A DNA stretch of 64,000 nucleotides, taken from contig OX388350.1 in assembly GCA_947579665.1 (NCBI GenBank), forward strand, positions 40,581,393-40,645,392, in the 5' to 3' direction. The stretch is from Sympetrum striolatum (taxonomy: Eukaryota; Arthropoda; Insecta; Odonata; Libellulidae). Both the position numbers and the translations under genes were made by a program. The notes under the pieces were generated by a model. It searched no databases. It was given only the letters and a program-made list of their open reading frames with translations, and was not told where the DNA came from. Shown here piece after piece: positions 42,961 through 53,849 of the stretch. How positions within the stretch are numbered: the first letter of the stretch is position 1; each line of letters opens with the position of its first letter.

Positions 42961-44529
42961 GCCGCCGATTTTAATCTTTGTTCCGGCGTATTAGTTTAAG
43001 ATACGCCCAAGTGTATTATCCAGATTCGATTCCCGGATACGTCCGAGGCTAAGTAATTCAGAGATTACGATCACCTATGATAGGAGAATCAAAATACTCG
43101 ATTTTTGAATTACGCGTGAAGTTTACGAATAATATTTAAGATACCTGAGTACTCGATTTAAAGATAGAAATTTTGGAACACGGCTGTTGATGAATTTGAG
43201 GTAAAAAAAATCTACAAAAGCCGGCGTCGGCGTCGGGTCTCTATGTCGGCGTTCTTCATTCTCCGATTACTGGGAAGTACCTGTCACAACTGAGGGTCTC
43301 ATTTGCAGACGATATTTATTGAACGACCCCTACCAAATCCAACCCAACCCGCTTCCAGCTTAGAGGTCTGCATGGGCCGGGCTCGGGCCGGGTAAGCAGG
43401 GGGGTTACCACGAAAGTGTCGAGTATCGAGAACTCGACAAAAACATGGCTGCTTGGACCGAAAAAACGTCACAATCTACAGAATGCGTCTTCCGAGTCAC
43501 CATGAAATATTTTTGCTCGGTACTCGACTCGTTTCTCTGACGAGTACCGACTGTCTGGGAACGAGTGGGTCTGAGCACTCGTTTCACAGATTTTATGACT
43601 CGAGTGAAGCTGTCACTTTGAACAGTCGCTATTTTTCTGACAATTTTACATAATATAATTATATTTTCATTAAGGAAGAATTGTTCTCTTCGAATATGTG
43701 TGTTTTATACTTGTATATTATGAATTATATAAACTTAAACTTTAAGAATTTTAATAAGAAGTCCCGAGTATTTCACCGGTGATCGTTTTTAAAACTGATA
43801 ATACTATCTACCTATCCAATATAAAAATTTGGTTTTTCCCTCAGTTGCTCTTTGTATCATAAGCACGAATACAAACCATATGCTATTTAGTTTAATTTAA
43901 CCAAAACTTTGCAAAACATTTTTTAAGTTGAACGCAACCTCTGATAAATGCCATCCTGCAGTCCAATGCATGTATCGGCTAAAAAATGTATAAGGTAATA
44001 ACACTGTGTAGGTAATATTATATACATTTTCGTGAATATTTAAGGTAGTGTGAGTAGCTAATGAAGTTAGAATGTAAGAATTGATTGCTTTTTTAAAGAA
44101 GTAGCTTTTTGGAGCGAGATGTTGTTCATTATTTAGTATTAACGCCCCGAAGTTAATGTGATATAGTATTTTAAATAATATTATTAAAGGTTGTAGTATG
44201 CACCAATTGAATGAGGATATTGGAATCCTTTCATCAATCAAAGTAACACGGAGTTCGGACGATGTCCCCATTCCGTTTGAAAATGTTCGCTGCGGAGTTA
44301 ATACTTTAACTCATATAATATATATTCAAAGGTTGTTAATAGTGTCTCTCTATATTCGAAAACATGCTTTTTGCAAGTGAAGAAATTAAGATCCTTAAGA
44401 ACTGTGAGAGAATGGCTATTCTCACATGGAGATGTGGAAGGAATGAGGAGAAAACACATTTCATGAACATAATTGAACTAATATGTAGAAATAATCATCA
44501 TATCTTCCTACCCAATAACGAGCCTGTGT
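42961..44529. other. No gene recognised; possible decayed repeats
   Basis: A GC-rich stretch near 43215-43400 (GCATGGGCCGGGCTCGGGCC) resembles a transposon terminus, and 43410-43600 has repeated ACTCG motifs. The open frames at 43405-43653 and 43897-44380 show no recognisable domain. No splice-supported exon was seen. Confidence 0.35.
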
Positions 44530-46400
44530 ACTATCTATGGTAATATGCTTATGGGTTCGATTCCAGAAGGCCCCAAAGTCCCGATTTTTCCCCTTTAAAT
44601 GCATTGCTTCGATTTTCGGGAATTAAAAAAAAATACTTTCCGGATAGATAGAGAATCGAGATTCTAGGAGCCTATATATAGGTATAGTTAAGATCTATCG
44701 ACAACATGAATGACTTCTACAGAAAATGGCTCGGGTTCGATGCTAGGACGATGCAAATATCCCGTATTTAAAATACATGGGGATAGTTTTTCATTATTTT
44801 TTTTGATGCACTTATCGGAAGGTTATGAAGTTCTTGCTCAGCTTGAAGATATATATTAAGAATATAGTTAAGAAAACAAATTACTTAAGACCATGCTGTT
44901 CCTGGGTTCGATGCTGGGGCACTTTAAAATTTCTCTCATAAGGAATATATGGGAAAAGTACTACGTCGTTTGAGCCAGTTGTAGCCAATATTTCTGCCTG
45001 GATTTTCACACATACTTAGATATAGTGATTTTCTAATGTGCTGCATACCAAGTATCACCAGAAAGACCCGGGTTCGATGCTGGGCAGTAAATATATCTGC
45101 CATATAAAACACATTGGGATAGTATTTCATTATTTCTTCCATACACTTATCGAAAGAATAGGGAGTTCTGGCTTAGATAGAAGATGTATATCAAGACTCA
45201 GCTTGAGAAAAAAATTTAGGTAAGACCATGCTGTTCCTGGGTTCGATGCAAGAGCACATAAATATTAGTCACGTAAGGAATATACGTGAAAAGTAGGGCG
45301 TCCTTTGAGGCAGTTACAGTGAATCTTTCTACTTGAATTTTCACACATAGTTAGAGATGGTGATCTTCTGTTGTGCTGGATAGTATGTTTACCAGGAAGA
45401 CCCGGGTTCGATGCCAGACGATAAAATTGCAGAGAAATTTTAGAATATTTTCAATCCTTCTTTTTTCTTTTGAAGACCGTCCCGATAGGATGCCGACATG
45501 AAATTAGTGTTGTCGTTCTGCTTGCAGTATGCAAGCTACATTTTACTCGTATACATGAATGAATCCGGAGAAGCATCTAAATATAATAGATAGCCACATA
45601 GCTATATAGCTATATAGGTATATAGATAGGATACCAATTTACAGGCTAAACCACAAGGGTCATTGACTTGAAATTTTTATGACGTATTGGCCATAACGTG
45701 AAACCCCCAGTAAAAAAGCGAATTTGATCCTCAGTGTCATAGGTTCGATTCCAGAGGGCCCCAAAGTCCCGATTTTTCCCGTTTAAATGCATTGCCGTGA
45801 TTTTCGGGAATTAAAAAAACTACTTTCCGGATAGGTAGAGAAATAAAACTCAAGGAGCCTATATTTATGGTCTTGGTCTTTCGAAAGCATCAATGACTTT
45901 TTAAAAAAATATCCTGGGTTCGATGCTAGGACGATGCAATGATCTGCCCTTTAAAATACATGGAAGTAGTTTTTCATTATTTTTTTATGCACTTCTCGAA
46001 ATAAAAGGACGTTCGTGCTTAGCCGGAATCTATATGATAAGAATTGGTTTAAGAAAAAAATTTTCATAAGACCGTACTAATCCTGGGTTCGATGCCAGAG
46101 CGCATTAACATTTCTCTCATAAGGAATATAAGGGAAAAGTAAGACTTCGTTTGAGGCAGTTGCAGCCAATATTTCTGCTTGAATTTTCACAGATAGTTAG
46201 AGTTGGTGATCTTCTATTGTGCTGCATAGTAAGTATCACCAGGAAGACCCGGGTTCGATGCCGGACGAATAAATTGCAGCGAATAATCAGAATATTTTCA
46301 ATCCAATTTTTTTTCTTTTGAGGACTCACTCTATATGATGCCGACTTAAAATTAGTGTTGTAGATCTGCTTGCAGTATGCAAGCTACATTTTACTCGTAC
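44530..46400 (+). repeat. Repeat family Y, copy Y2 (two tandem units, inverted relative to most of Y1)
   Basis: Two consecutive units (about 44530-45555 and 45556-46400) each run from a GGTTCGATTCCAG block through alternating modules to the TGCTTGCAGTATGCAAGC hairpin and TTTTACTCGTA motif (45524-45552 and 46368-46400). They match the reverse complement of 5640-6830. The unit end is immediately followed by family X, the same neighbour as at the left side of the window. Confidence 0.68.
44554..46259 (+). repeat. Array of ten T-arm/B-box-like motifs at about 168-bp spacing
   Basis: GGTTCGAT occurs at 44554, 44734, 44905, 45071, 45240 and 45405, then after the unit junction at 45743, 45916, 46086 and 46252. 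Spacings within units are 165-180 bp. Most are GGGTTCGATGC flanked by CC[T/C]GG on the left and a matching CC-rich arm on the right. The motif is far better conserved than the sequence between. Confidence 0.72.
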
Positions 46401-47674
46401 ATATTAATTCGCATTTCAATTTGAATGCACTAAATAGTATGGACTTTAATTTTGAGTTTATTTCTAAATAATGTGAAGATTGGGTATTCGGTTTGAAGGT
46501 AGTAGAATGTATAAAACTAAGGAGGAAGTGCGGTTAGTGTGAGAATATGTGACGTCGAGATTCTAAAATTTAGGGTACGAGATTTTTTCAGTCTGAAGGA
46601 AAAATATACCCATATTTCGAGAGACTATAGCGAGAACAGGTGGCCTATATTGGTCTTATTATCTGGATAATTAAAGTTGCTCTAATATGGTAGTTATTCA
46701 GGAAATTTGGGTTTTCACACGGTCATACGTCTTTCGACTGCTTGCTGGATATTAATGTAAATGTAAATCTTCGTACGCCCAGTTAAAACATTGGATATTC
46801 GATGACTGCGATCGATTTTCCGAGAGAAATGCTTTGAAAATTTTCATTCAGAGATTTCAATTCGTGTACTCGTCTTAGTAATTACTGAGATACTAACAAC
46901 GACACAATTTAAAATTTGTATTTTTTCTACGGGATGGAATTTTTCCCAATGAAATCCGCTTGACGAAGGAAATTATTAATAGAAACTTATATACACCATT
47001 CGTGACCTAGAATACACGAAATCTTAGTCCGTCCGGAATCAAGAGACAAAAATTGGGGTAAATATAATTTCCGAAGTTAAAACAAATATGAATCCGTAAA
47101 AACCGAATAATCTTGTGACACATATACGACTTATCCTACATTATGTAACAGAGAGCTCGGTTACCTCAGTCAGGAGTCATTAGTTTTGCTTTCGCGCGGA
47201 GGAATTCAAGTAGAAATGAATTCAGGTTTTGATACTTCGCGTGGAAAAGCTTTTACCATATGATAAGAACTTATTGAGCAAGTATTGCAGACGCCAGGTA
47301 TATTGTTGCACTCGTTTTGCTCGGAAATGATATAACGCACTTACTATTAATATTACCTTACAAACAAAAGTCTAATATTTCCTTCATGATGTTAAACATT
47401 CAAACAATACTTTAGTGGTATATGGTTCCAAATTATCAGAGAAAATCCCATAAAATTCATCAAGATTAAGGAAGAAAAAATTGGAATGACAAAAACGTCA
47501 ATTTTGACAGTAGACTATCGTTAAAAAGTTGTATTTTTTCCAAAGTCATGTTGTATAGGTATTTTATGAATGTCCGATTTTATAAAACATTTAATATATA
47601 CTTTATAAAATTATTAATAATCTTCTTTTAATAAATGGACTTCTCAGATTGTTTAGAAATTTCTTAAATGTATC
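46401..47674 (+). repeat. Repeat family X, copy X2 (left part)
   Basis: It aligns with the reverse complement of about 1670-3260. It is interrupted at 47674 by a hAT element and resumes at 49472-49530. It lacks the MITE present in X1, so each copy preserves an empty site for the insertion in the other. Confidence 0.72.
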
Positions 47675-48470
47675 CAGAGATGGGTAGAGTACCGAAGAAA
47701 AGTAACTGGGCTCAGTTACAGTTACTTTTTAAAATTTGTAATCAGTTACAAGTAAAAGTTACAATTTTAAAAAGTAACTAGTTACAGTTACAAGTATAGT
47801 TACAGTTACTTTTTGTAAAACCTGAAAACCGCCAATGAGATTTATGCAGGAGGATCTATTAATGAGTTTCCTTAAAATACAAATTCAACGCGAAGCATTT
47901 AATAATGACAAAAAATACATTTTACTAATTATTTCCTGAGGCAGTAGTACAGTTACAGTGGATCTCCGAACCTAACCGATAACCTAATGAAGACTAAGGA
48001 GATAACTGTCCGCATTTTTCACAGAAGTTACCTTACGATTGTAGTTTTAACCATAGTTAGAATACAATTCGATAACGTGTAGGGATGTACTATATTTGGA
48101 TTAACTTAGCCTTTTAAGATTAATTACGATTAACCTGTCTAATACAGACATTCAAGATTGAGACCAAAATTAGACTAAATGCTCAAATGCTGCAAACATA
48201 CAAAAGAAAGTAGCCTCTAATCCATAAATCAATAATACGCTTCTTCAAATTTTATTAACTCTGGCGAAGACACCATGCAACCAGGAGAAAACCCGAAAAA
48301 AATAAGACAAAGGGGTGTCAAAAAAGTAAATAACCATCCAAAGATGACGTTTGCATACTATGATTAAAGTCACATGATGGACACCAGAAATTTAGCCCTA
48401 AGATTTCATGGGGTGATTACTTTAGGAAATATGGAGAAATAATAATACAAAATTAAGTAACTAACATTTT

Positions 48471-48642
48471 GAACGAAACAGAATCAGGTTTCACTTTGTG
48501 GCATTCATAAATACAAAACGGCTTCATGATAAAATTCTTTTACTACACCACAAATATAGTTATAAACACGACCAGGTTTCGCAGCCAAGCTACATCTTCA
48601 GGTCAAAGGTGTAGTAAAAGAATTTTATCATGAAGCCGTTTT
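48471..48642 (-). mobile_element. 172-bp Penelope-like insertion with 14-bp target duplication
   Basis: GTAACTAACATTTT stands on both sides (48457-48470 and 48643-48656). The insert contains two perfectly complementary 37-nt arms (48513-48549 and 48608-48644, the last bases overlapping the duplication) around a hammerhead core on the minus strand. It looks like a severely truncated Penelope-like or retrozyme-like element with only its hairpin tail left. Confidence 0.72.
48570..48601 (-). ncRNA. Hammerhead-ribozyme-like core with 37-bp outer stem
   Basis: The minus strand reads CTGAAGA, T, stem II GTAGC-TTG-GCTGC, GAAA, CC-T-GG and TC. The outer arms form a 37-bp perfect helix beyond an internal loop, an elongated stem I. 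The CUGANGA and GAAA boxes are intact; stem III is minimal and has only a 1-nt loop, so cis-cleavage is doubtful without dimerisation. Confidence 0.65.
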
Positions 48643-49471
48643 GTAACTAACATTTTATTTGGTTTTTCATTTTATTTTACAAAATAATTGCATTTCAAAT
48701 GCCTCATCTCCTAAATTAGCCCTCCTTGGTGCAAGAACCTTGCTAATGAAAAACAAACATTCAACATGGGCACTGGATGGTATCCCACAGTTGAGTTTTA
48801 CGAACATATCTTTTATTATTGGATATGGCAATAATATTGACAGATCAGTTCCCACATTCCCAAAATAAGCCTCGACCTCATCGAAAGCTGGGGCAGGTTA
48901 CGCAAAGTTTGCATCTTACCGCCATATTCTCAGTGCCCGAGCCTTCAGTTAAATAAAAATATGGCTCTAAATACCCGAAAGAAAACTTTTCTCGGATTCA
49001 GCCATTTCAGGTTACCGATGGACAAAGATTCAGTTGTATTTTGCGAGATGGAAGGATCAATGCGAGTATCGAAATCTGGACGCACCGATCGGTACCGGGC
49101 AAAGCTCCTCGTCGAAGTGAACGAAATCGTCGAAGTCGTCGAAGTGGTCGAAATCGTCTAAATGTGCTAGGATCTCGAGGATATTGAGATCCTCATTAAA
49201 TTTTCCGGTGTAAACAGCATAGTCTACAGCGCTCACTATCGTAATTTGGCATAGTTATGCTCGTAGAAATACGTGTTCACACCAGTTCACACTACGTTTT
49301 TAGTAGTCGTAGTGGGAAAGTAACGATTACTTTCAGAAAGCAATGAGTAGATTACAAGTAATAGTTACATTTTTTTAAATGTAACGATTACAAGTAAAAA
49401 ATACCTGAAATGTAATCGTTACCGGTAACTGAGTTACTTTTACTCAGTTACTCCCCATCTCTGAATGTATC

Positions 49472-49639
49472 TAATAATTAATTAGATTGTGTTGAATTGA
49501 TTCTACAGCTGCCTTACCTATCTGATTGGCAAATAAAGTCTTTACTGGTGCTTGATTATTATTTACTTCATTTTTGAGTTATGAACCGATGAAGCCTTCA
49601 AATACCTTCCATCATTCATTAGATCTTCTCACTAGGAGT
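49472..49639. other. Remainder of repeat X2, then unassigned
   Basis: 49472-49530 continues family X (TATCTGATTGG matches about 1598-1610). After that the copies diverge and nothing is recognised. Confidence 0.5.
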
Positions 49640-50100
49640 GAATTATAGCCGTAATGATGCTGTTGAAGCTAAAATCCCCGTTTACTGAAATGAGCTGCTC
49701 TAAGTTGGACCATTTCTAAATATGAGACTAAACCTACTTCATGCGGACTCCAAATTGCGCAGTATTATATTCTCATACGACATACGATCTATTTTTGGAC
49801 CCTCGATAAGCATCCCCTCAACGTTCGGGATCATCTTAAATATTTCTACCAGTTAATCTTTGCATTCTTTTTGATTTACCTGTCACATCACGAATGTGTT
49901 CTTTCAAAGAGTACCTACAGCTAAATGAGATTCCTAGGTATTTGATGTCGAGCACTAACTTTATTGAATGTCGCGAAGTTTGGTGCCGCGCGGAAATAAC
50001 ATTAGTGGATGATATCTTACATTCTTATCTGCTGCTTTAGATACGTCAATCATAAAAAGCGCTAGGTGCGTTTCACAAGACCTACATTTGTGGATTATTC
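49640..50100 (-). pseudogene. Fragments of the CR1-like LINE, inverted
   Basis: On the minus strand, CRSCETHLALFMIDVSKAAD (about 50090-50020) matches the RT segment near 26440-26510. 49960-49640 matches the 3' part near 26995-27120, including AAATACCTAGGA. Sequence between these in the plus-strand LINE is missing, so the copy has an internal deletion. It lies just left of the MBF2 B flank, mirroring the LINE left of copy A but in opposite orientation. Confidence 0.7.
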
Positions 50101-50574
50101 TAACTGCTACTTTTTGGTACGAAAGTTCATAATAGTGATTGCTATAATATGCCTCATTATTTTCCAAAATCTCGAAGTTAATGAATATAATCATCTCGTC
50201 ATTCATAGGCTCCGGAGTGCGGTTTGCTTTTACAACGGCATTGGGACAGTACCCTCATTGATTGATTCCAGAGAGAATTCTTTTGGAAGGGGAGAAAGCT
50301 CATTGGCTAAAGTTTTCATGGCAACAGCAGGAATACCTTCGGGTCACGGCGTATATATCATATAAATATTTCGCAATAAATTTTTTACTAGCATCAATGA
50401 TATTTCATTGTCATATAAAATATTTACTATATCTATTAAAATTGCATACAATCGTTTTAAATAAGATTATAATAAATAAAAGAATTATGAGTAAATAATT
50501 TTGAGATTCAATCCCATAAACTTACTTAATGTATTCCCATATATGCATATTAATTGGGTATATAAATATATAGA
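50101..50574. other. No feature seen
   Basis: AT-rich. The open frames are shadows without recognisable domains. Confidence 0.4.
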
Positions 50575-51212
50575 CAATTACGGGAGAAATATTAACTCTC
50601 ATCTATGAGATTAGCTAAAAATTCTTTCTATTAGCTGTGGACGGTTTTCTTCTTATTAAAAGTATTTACCGAATATACTTGTGTATGAACCCAGTCCATT
50701 AGCACATTTTGCATGCTGAAAAAACCACCCTCGGCTTATTCTCGCGTGAGGGTCCCGCTTACCTGCTTTCCAGTGGATACATTCTGAGGCAGCCGAAAAC
50801 CTGCTTGTTAATTCCTTAATTGCTCAATTAACAAATCTTATATTATTTAACATACTGATGCCCCAATTTCTTTGATTACATTGATATCTATTTTTATTTT
50901 TAAATTTACTAGTAGCTGCTGTATTTTCCATCCTAGGCTTATACTCGAATCAGAAGTTTCTTCCAGTGTTTTTGTGATAAAGTTAGGTGTGTTGGCTAAT
51001 ATTTGAATGTACACTATAGTTAAAATACCTCTAGCAAGATTTAAAGAATTGCTAGTTAATTTTAAGGGTAGGAGGATAACGAATAGGTTATAAAGGCGAA
51101 ACCCTTTTCGAAATAAATATCAAAAATTTTCAAAATCGGTTTATTGGAAGAAATTTCCAACAGAGATTGATCTACAATCACTACATTTCAAGGTTTCATT
51201 TCCCGTCCGCCA
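50575..51212. repeat. 3' flank of MBF2 copy B, duplicated at 27470-28066
   Basis: It aligns with the flank of copy A and includes the AATAAA-type poly(A) signal on the minus strand near 51140. It marks one edge of the segment duplicated with the gene. Confidence 0.8.
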
Positions 51213-51446
51213 TCATTTCCTTTCATCCTCTTGGTGCACTCTAGCTGCTTTGAAGTTCCGGACTTTGTATATGGTGGTAGGGGGCATTGGAAGCCTTTGA
51301 ATACGCATTTCTCTCTTTTTCGCTCCTTTCAGAATTATCCTGGTATTCACTGGCGCAGCTAACTGTGACGTGATACCTATGGTCACATATTTGTAGCCCA
51401 CTCCGCCATTTAAAATTTCTACTGTTGCACCTTTTCCAGTAACAAT
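51213..51446 (-). CDS. MBF2-family secreted protein, copy B, exon 2
   Basis: The exon has 77 codons in phase 0 after an ACGTTTCAG acceptor: IVTGKGATVEILNGGVGYKY, VTIGITSQ, then KGAKKREMRIQ and a basic tail ending HQEDERK. The first part is homologous to copy A. The last 33 residues are unrelated to the tail of A and extend beyond the usual family length. With exon 1 the product is 158 residues. Confidence 0.83.
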   Translation of the reverse strand: MVTGKGATVEILNGGVGYKYVTIGITSQLAAPVNTRIILKGAKKREMRIQRLPMPPTTIYKVRNFKAARVHQEDERK

Positions 51447-52574
51447 CTGAAACGTAAAATAGCATTGAAATCAATAGAATTGTGGTTGAATCGCAGAAAT
51501 GGATAGTATCAATTTTCGGAGGTCGATTCCATGCTCAAAGAAGAGATTTTGGTAAGGAAAGGTCAGAGAAATTCATTCATATAACACTTATTTAAGAAAA
51601 GCAGATATAATTATTAAACATCATATGGAGGAAGAAGATTAAGTTTGATGGATATGGTCTTCGCTAAGTCCGAGGTAATAGACGGAAAGATACTGGAAAT
51701 TAAAATGCTTCGGTTGAAACGATTAAAAAATAGTTAGTTAAAGTCAACCAACACCATGTTTATAAATACGACGGATTATAGCAGGAAATAAAAAAATAAA
51801 TAAATAATAAAAAATGAAAAGAAATAACCAATAGGAAAATAGAAGTTACAAGAGTAAATTCATTTCCGAATGTAAATTAAATATCTGTTGAATATAGAAT
51901 ATGGTGTACATATAAAGCCCGTTAGTGATTTAACGGCGTAGGGTACGGAAGAGAATCGATGAAGAGTCCATAAAATTTTATAAATTTACTTAAAAATATG
52001 CATTTATTTAAAGATATCGAAATTATGGATTCAAATCGTAACGTAAAAGTCTTGATGAAAGCTCGGTACAAATCGATCTCAAACAGAATCACCGCTACGG
52101 CTAATGATGGGGCAGATTATTTAAGCATGAAAATAGTAATAACAGAATACATTTCTCATCAATGCCTGTCGACTTTCTTTCTTGCAAAAATCATTTTCTC
52201 TTTCTTTTGACCTAACGTTAGGATACCAAAAAATTGAAACACAAATGTAACAAATGAACCTGAATTTTATAAACACACTTTTCTTTAATAAAAATAATAT
52301 TTGTGGAGTAAATTACATGTTTTCGTTTCTCCGTTATATGACCTAGCTTATTTTAAAATGCACATCGGAAGTTGGTTACATATAATTAGGATTACTCGGA
52401 GATATCAAGGACACGTTCATACTTGTAATTTCCAAACCACTATACTTCAAGCGGAATCTAAAATCTGAGTACTAAGCGTTTTAATTCAACTGTTGAAGGC
52501 CGTAAATGTATTAGATTAGAGCCGACAGGCAAAACTGCAGTGCAAATATTAACAAAAATCAATCTGGTACTTAC
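51447..52574. other. Intron of MBF2 copy B with the empty Helitron site
   Basis: The intron is 1128 bp. The A|T at 52139|52140 is the exact equivalent of the position where the Helitron array sits in copy A: flanks GCATGAAAATAGTAA and TAA[C/T]AGAATA on both. Nothing else was recognised. Confidence 0.8.
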
Positions 52575-52817
52575 CTTGTCTTTGATGTCGATATATTTTA
52601 TGATTTCTTCCCTACTGAAGCCCTCTGGCGGATATACGACTTTGGTGGTATGCTTGGCAATGTATAGAGGGTGATGGACGTCCAGCTGAAGGAGAATGGC
52701 ATCTCCAGGATTGTCCTCCCCCATAACGATGTTCCTCTTGCCCGAATGCAAGGCCAGTAGGGTACCATTGGCGTAAGCCACCATGGCGATGGCGACGAGG
52801 ATATACTTCTGAACCAT
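52575..52817 (-). CDS. MBF2-family secreted protein, copy B, exon 1
   Basis: The exon has 81 codons, starting MVQKYILVAIAMVAYANG (signal peptide) and containing MGEDNPGDAILLQLDVHHP and IIKYIDIKDK. It keeps the NPGD motif changed in copy A. The donor is GTAAGT in phase 0. The two copies are very similar here, implying recent duplication or gene conversion, whereas their exon-2 tails differ strongly. Confidence 0.87.
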
Positions 52818-52892
52818 TTTCGGATAGTAACTCTTCTGGTTGTAGTCTCTTCAGATTGCCTCAGTAGATTGATTCCGTATCGCACTAGCGTA

Positions 52893-52902
52893 CTATATAT
52901 AC
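52893..52902 (-). promoter_or_regulatory. TATA box of MBF2 copy B
   Basis: TATATATAG on the minus strand lies about 80 bp upstream of the start codon, in the same context (a GCGTAC side flank) as in copy A. Confidence 0.6.
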
Positions 52903-52939
52903 CTGCTCGGTGTGCCACACGCGCTCGGTGATCAGATGA

Positions 52940-53160
52940 TTAGACTATTCTTGTAGCACGTTTGTACGTGTTGTTTGATGGGTTTAGAAATCGTTTAAGG
53001 GTGTCAATCCGGATGATTGTTGACAAGGCACACGTGTCATCTTGTGGGCTTGATGAGTATTACAAATCGTTGTAAGGGTCTTAACTGCGTACAGTTGATG
53101 ATAAGGCGAGCGTGGATACTCCTCGAAGTAAGCACGTGGGGAGACTAACGTCAGTTAGGT
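52940..53160. repeat. MBF2 5'-flank unit upstream of copy B
   Basis: It shares the GTTTGTACGT, GGTTTAGAAATCGTTTAAGG, CACACGTGTC and CGTTGTAAGGGTCT landmarks with the flank of copy A at 39572-39720. Confidence 0.7.
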
Positions 53161-53849
53161 TTTATGATCATTTATTGGTATACATATATCACTGGTTATA
53201 GGAAAACATTAGTTTACGTAGTGGTGAGTATTATCGCGTCATCTGAGTGAGTGTCAAGAAGTATTTGTCATCTTCCAATGATTACGAAAAAATAAAAAAC
53301 AGGTACGATTATGATACAATCGAATGTTGATGATGGAGAGGGGAGAATCATTTCTAGGAATAATAAACCAATTTTGAAGTAAAATATTTTATGACGCTAT
53401 CATGAATATCGTTGGGTCATCTGAAGAAACGTTAAGGAAGACTGTTGTTGGCCGTCATTTACGTAAATCCGATTATTAAAACGTTTCATGTTACTTGTCT
53501 TTTACTGCAATTTTTGTTTCATTGTCAATTTCAGATTATTCTTAACATGTATAATCAACGTTATAATCAGCGTAAAAGCAAGATATTTAAGTTTTTGCTA
53601 TTAAATAATTTCGAAAACATTGAGAAACCGTCAGGAAAAATTACAAAAGATTAATATTTTTCATAAAAAGTTAAAATTTTGACAAAAAAGTGCAGCCTGA
53701 AGATATAATCCGATCTTGTTGAATTTTGTTATGTGTTATAAGGACCACCAACATCAAACTTTAAGCACTTATATTAGACTGATTTCGATTAAATAACTTT
53801 CATTTTGATCAGATTGACAAAGCAGATGCGTTTAGAATCGTATTCCCGC
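53161..53849. other. No feature seen
   Basis: AT-rich, without recognisable exons. The open frame at 53445-53654 has no family resemblance. Confidence 0.4.

Larger units (their letters stand above)
47675..49463. mobile_element. Non-autonomous hAT-like element with 8-bp target duplication
   Basis: The termini CAGAGATGGG and CCCATCTCTG are inverted repeats, each followed inward by related GTAACT-rich sequence. The identical 8-mer AATGTATC flanks the element (47667-47674 and 49464-49471). The 1789-bp body has no transposase and carries a small Penelope-like insertion at 48471-48642. The orthologous position in X1 (about 1655-1670) is uninterrupted, confirming the boundaries. Confidence 0.87.

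Noticed and set aside
43405..43653. Overlapping frames in an ACTCG-rich stretch
   Set aside because: Repetitive sequence with open frames on both strands; no similarity or splice support.
44554..46259. T-arm-like motifs as tRNA genes
   Set aside because: No A box, acceptor stem or anticodon arm at the right distance, and the T stem needs an 8-nt loop. Kept as a periodic motif only.
52598..52918. 106-codon frame overlapping MBF2 copy B exon 1
   Set aside because: Another frame of the same exon region; no similarity and it runs through the TATA box.
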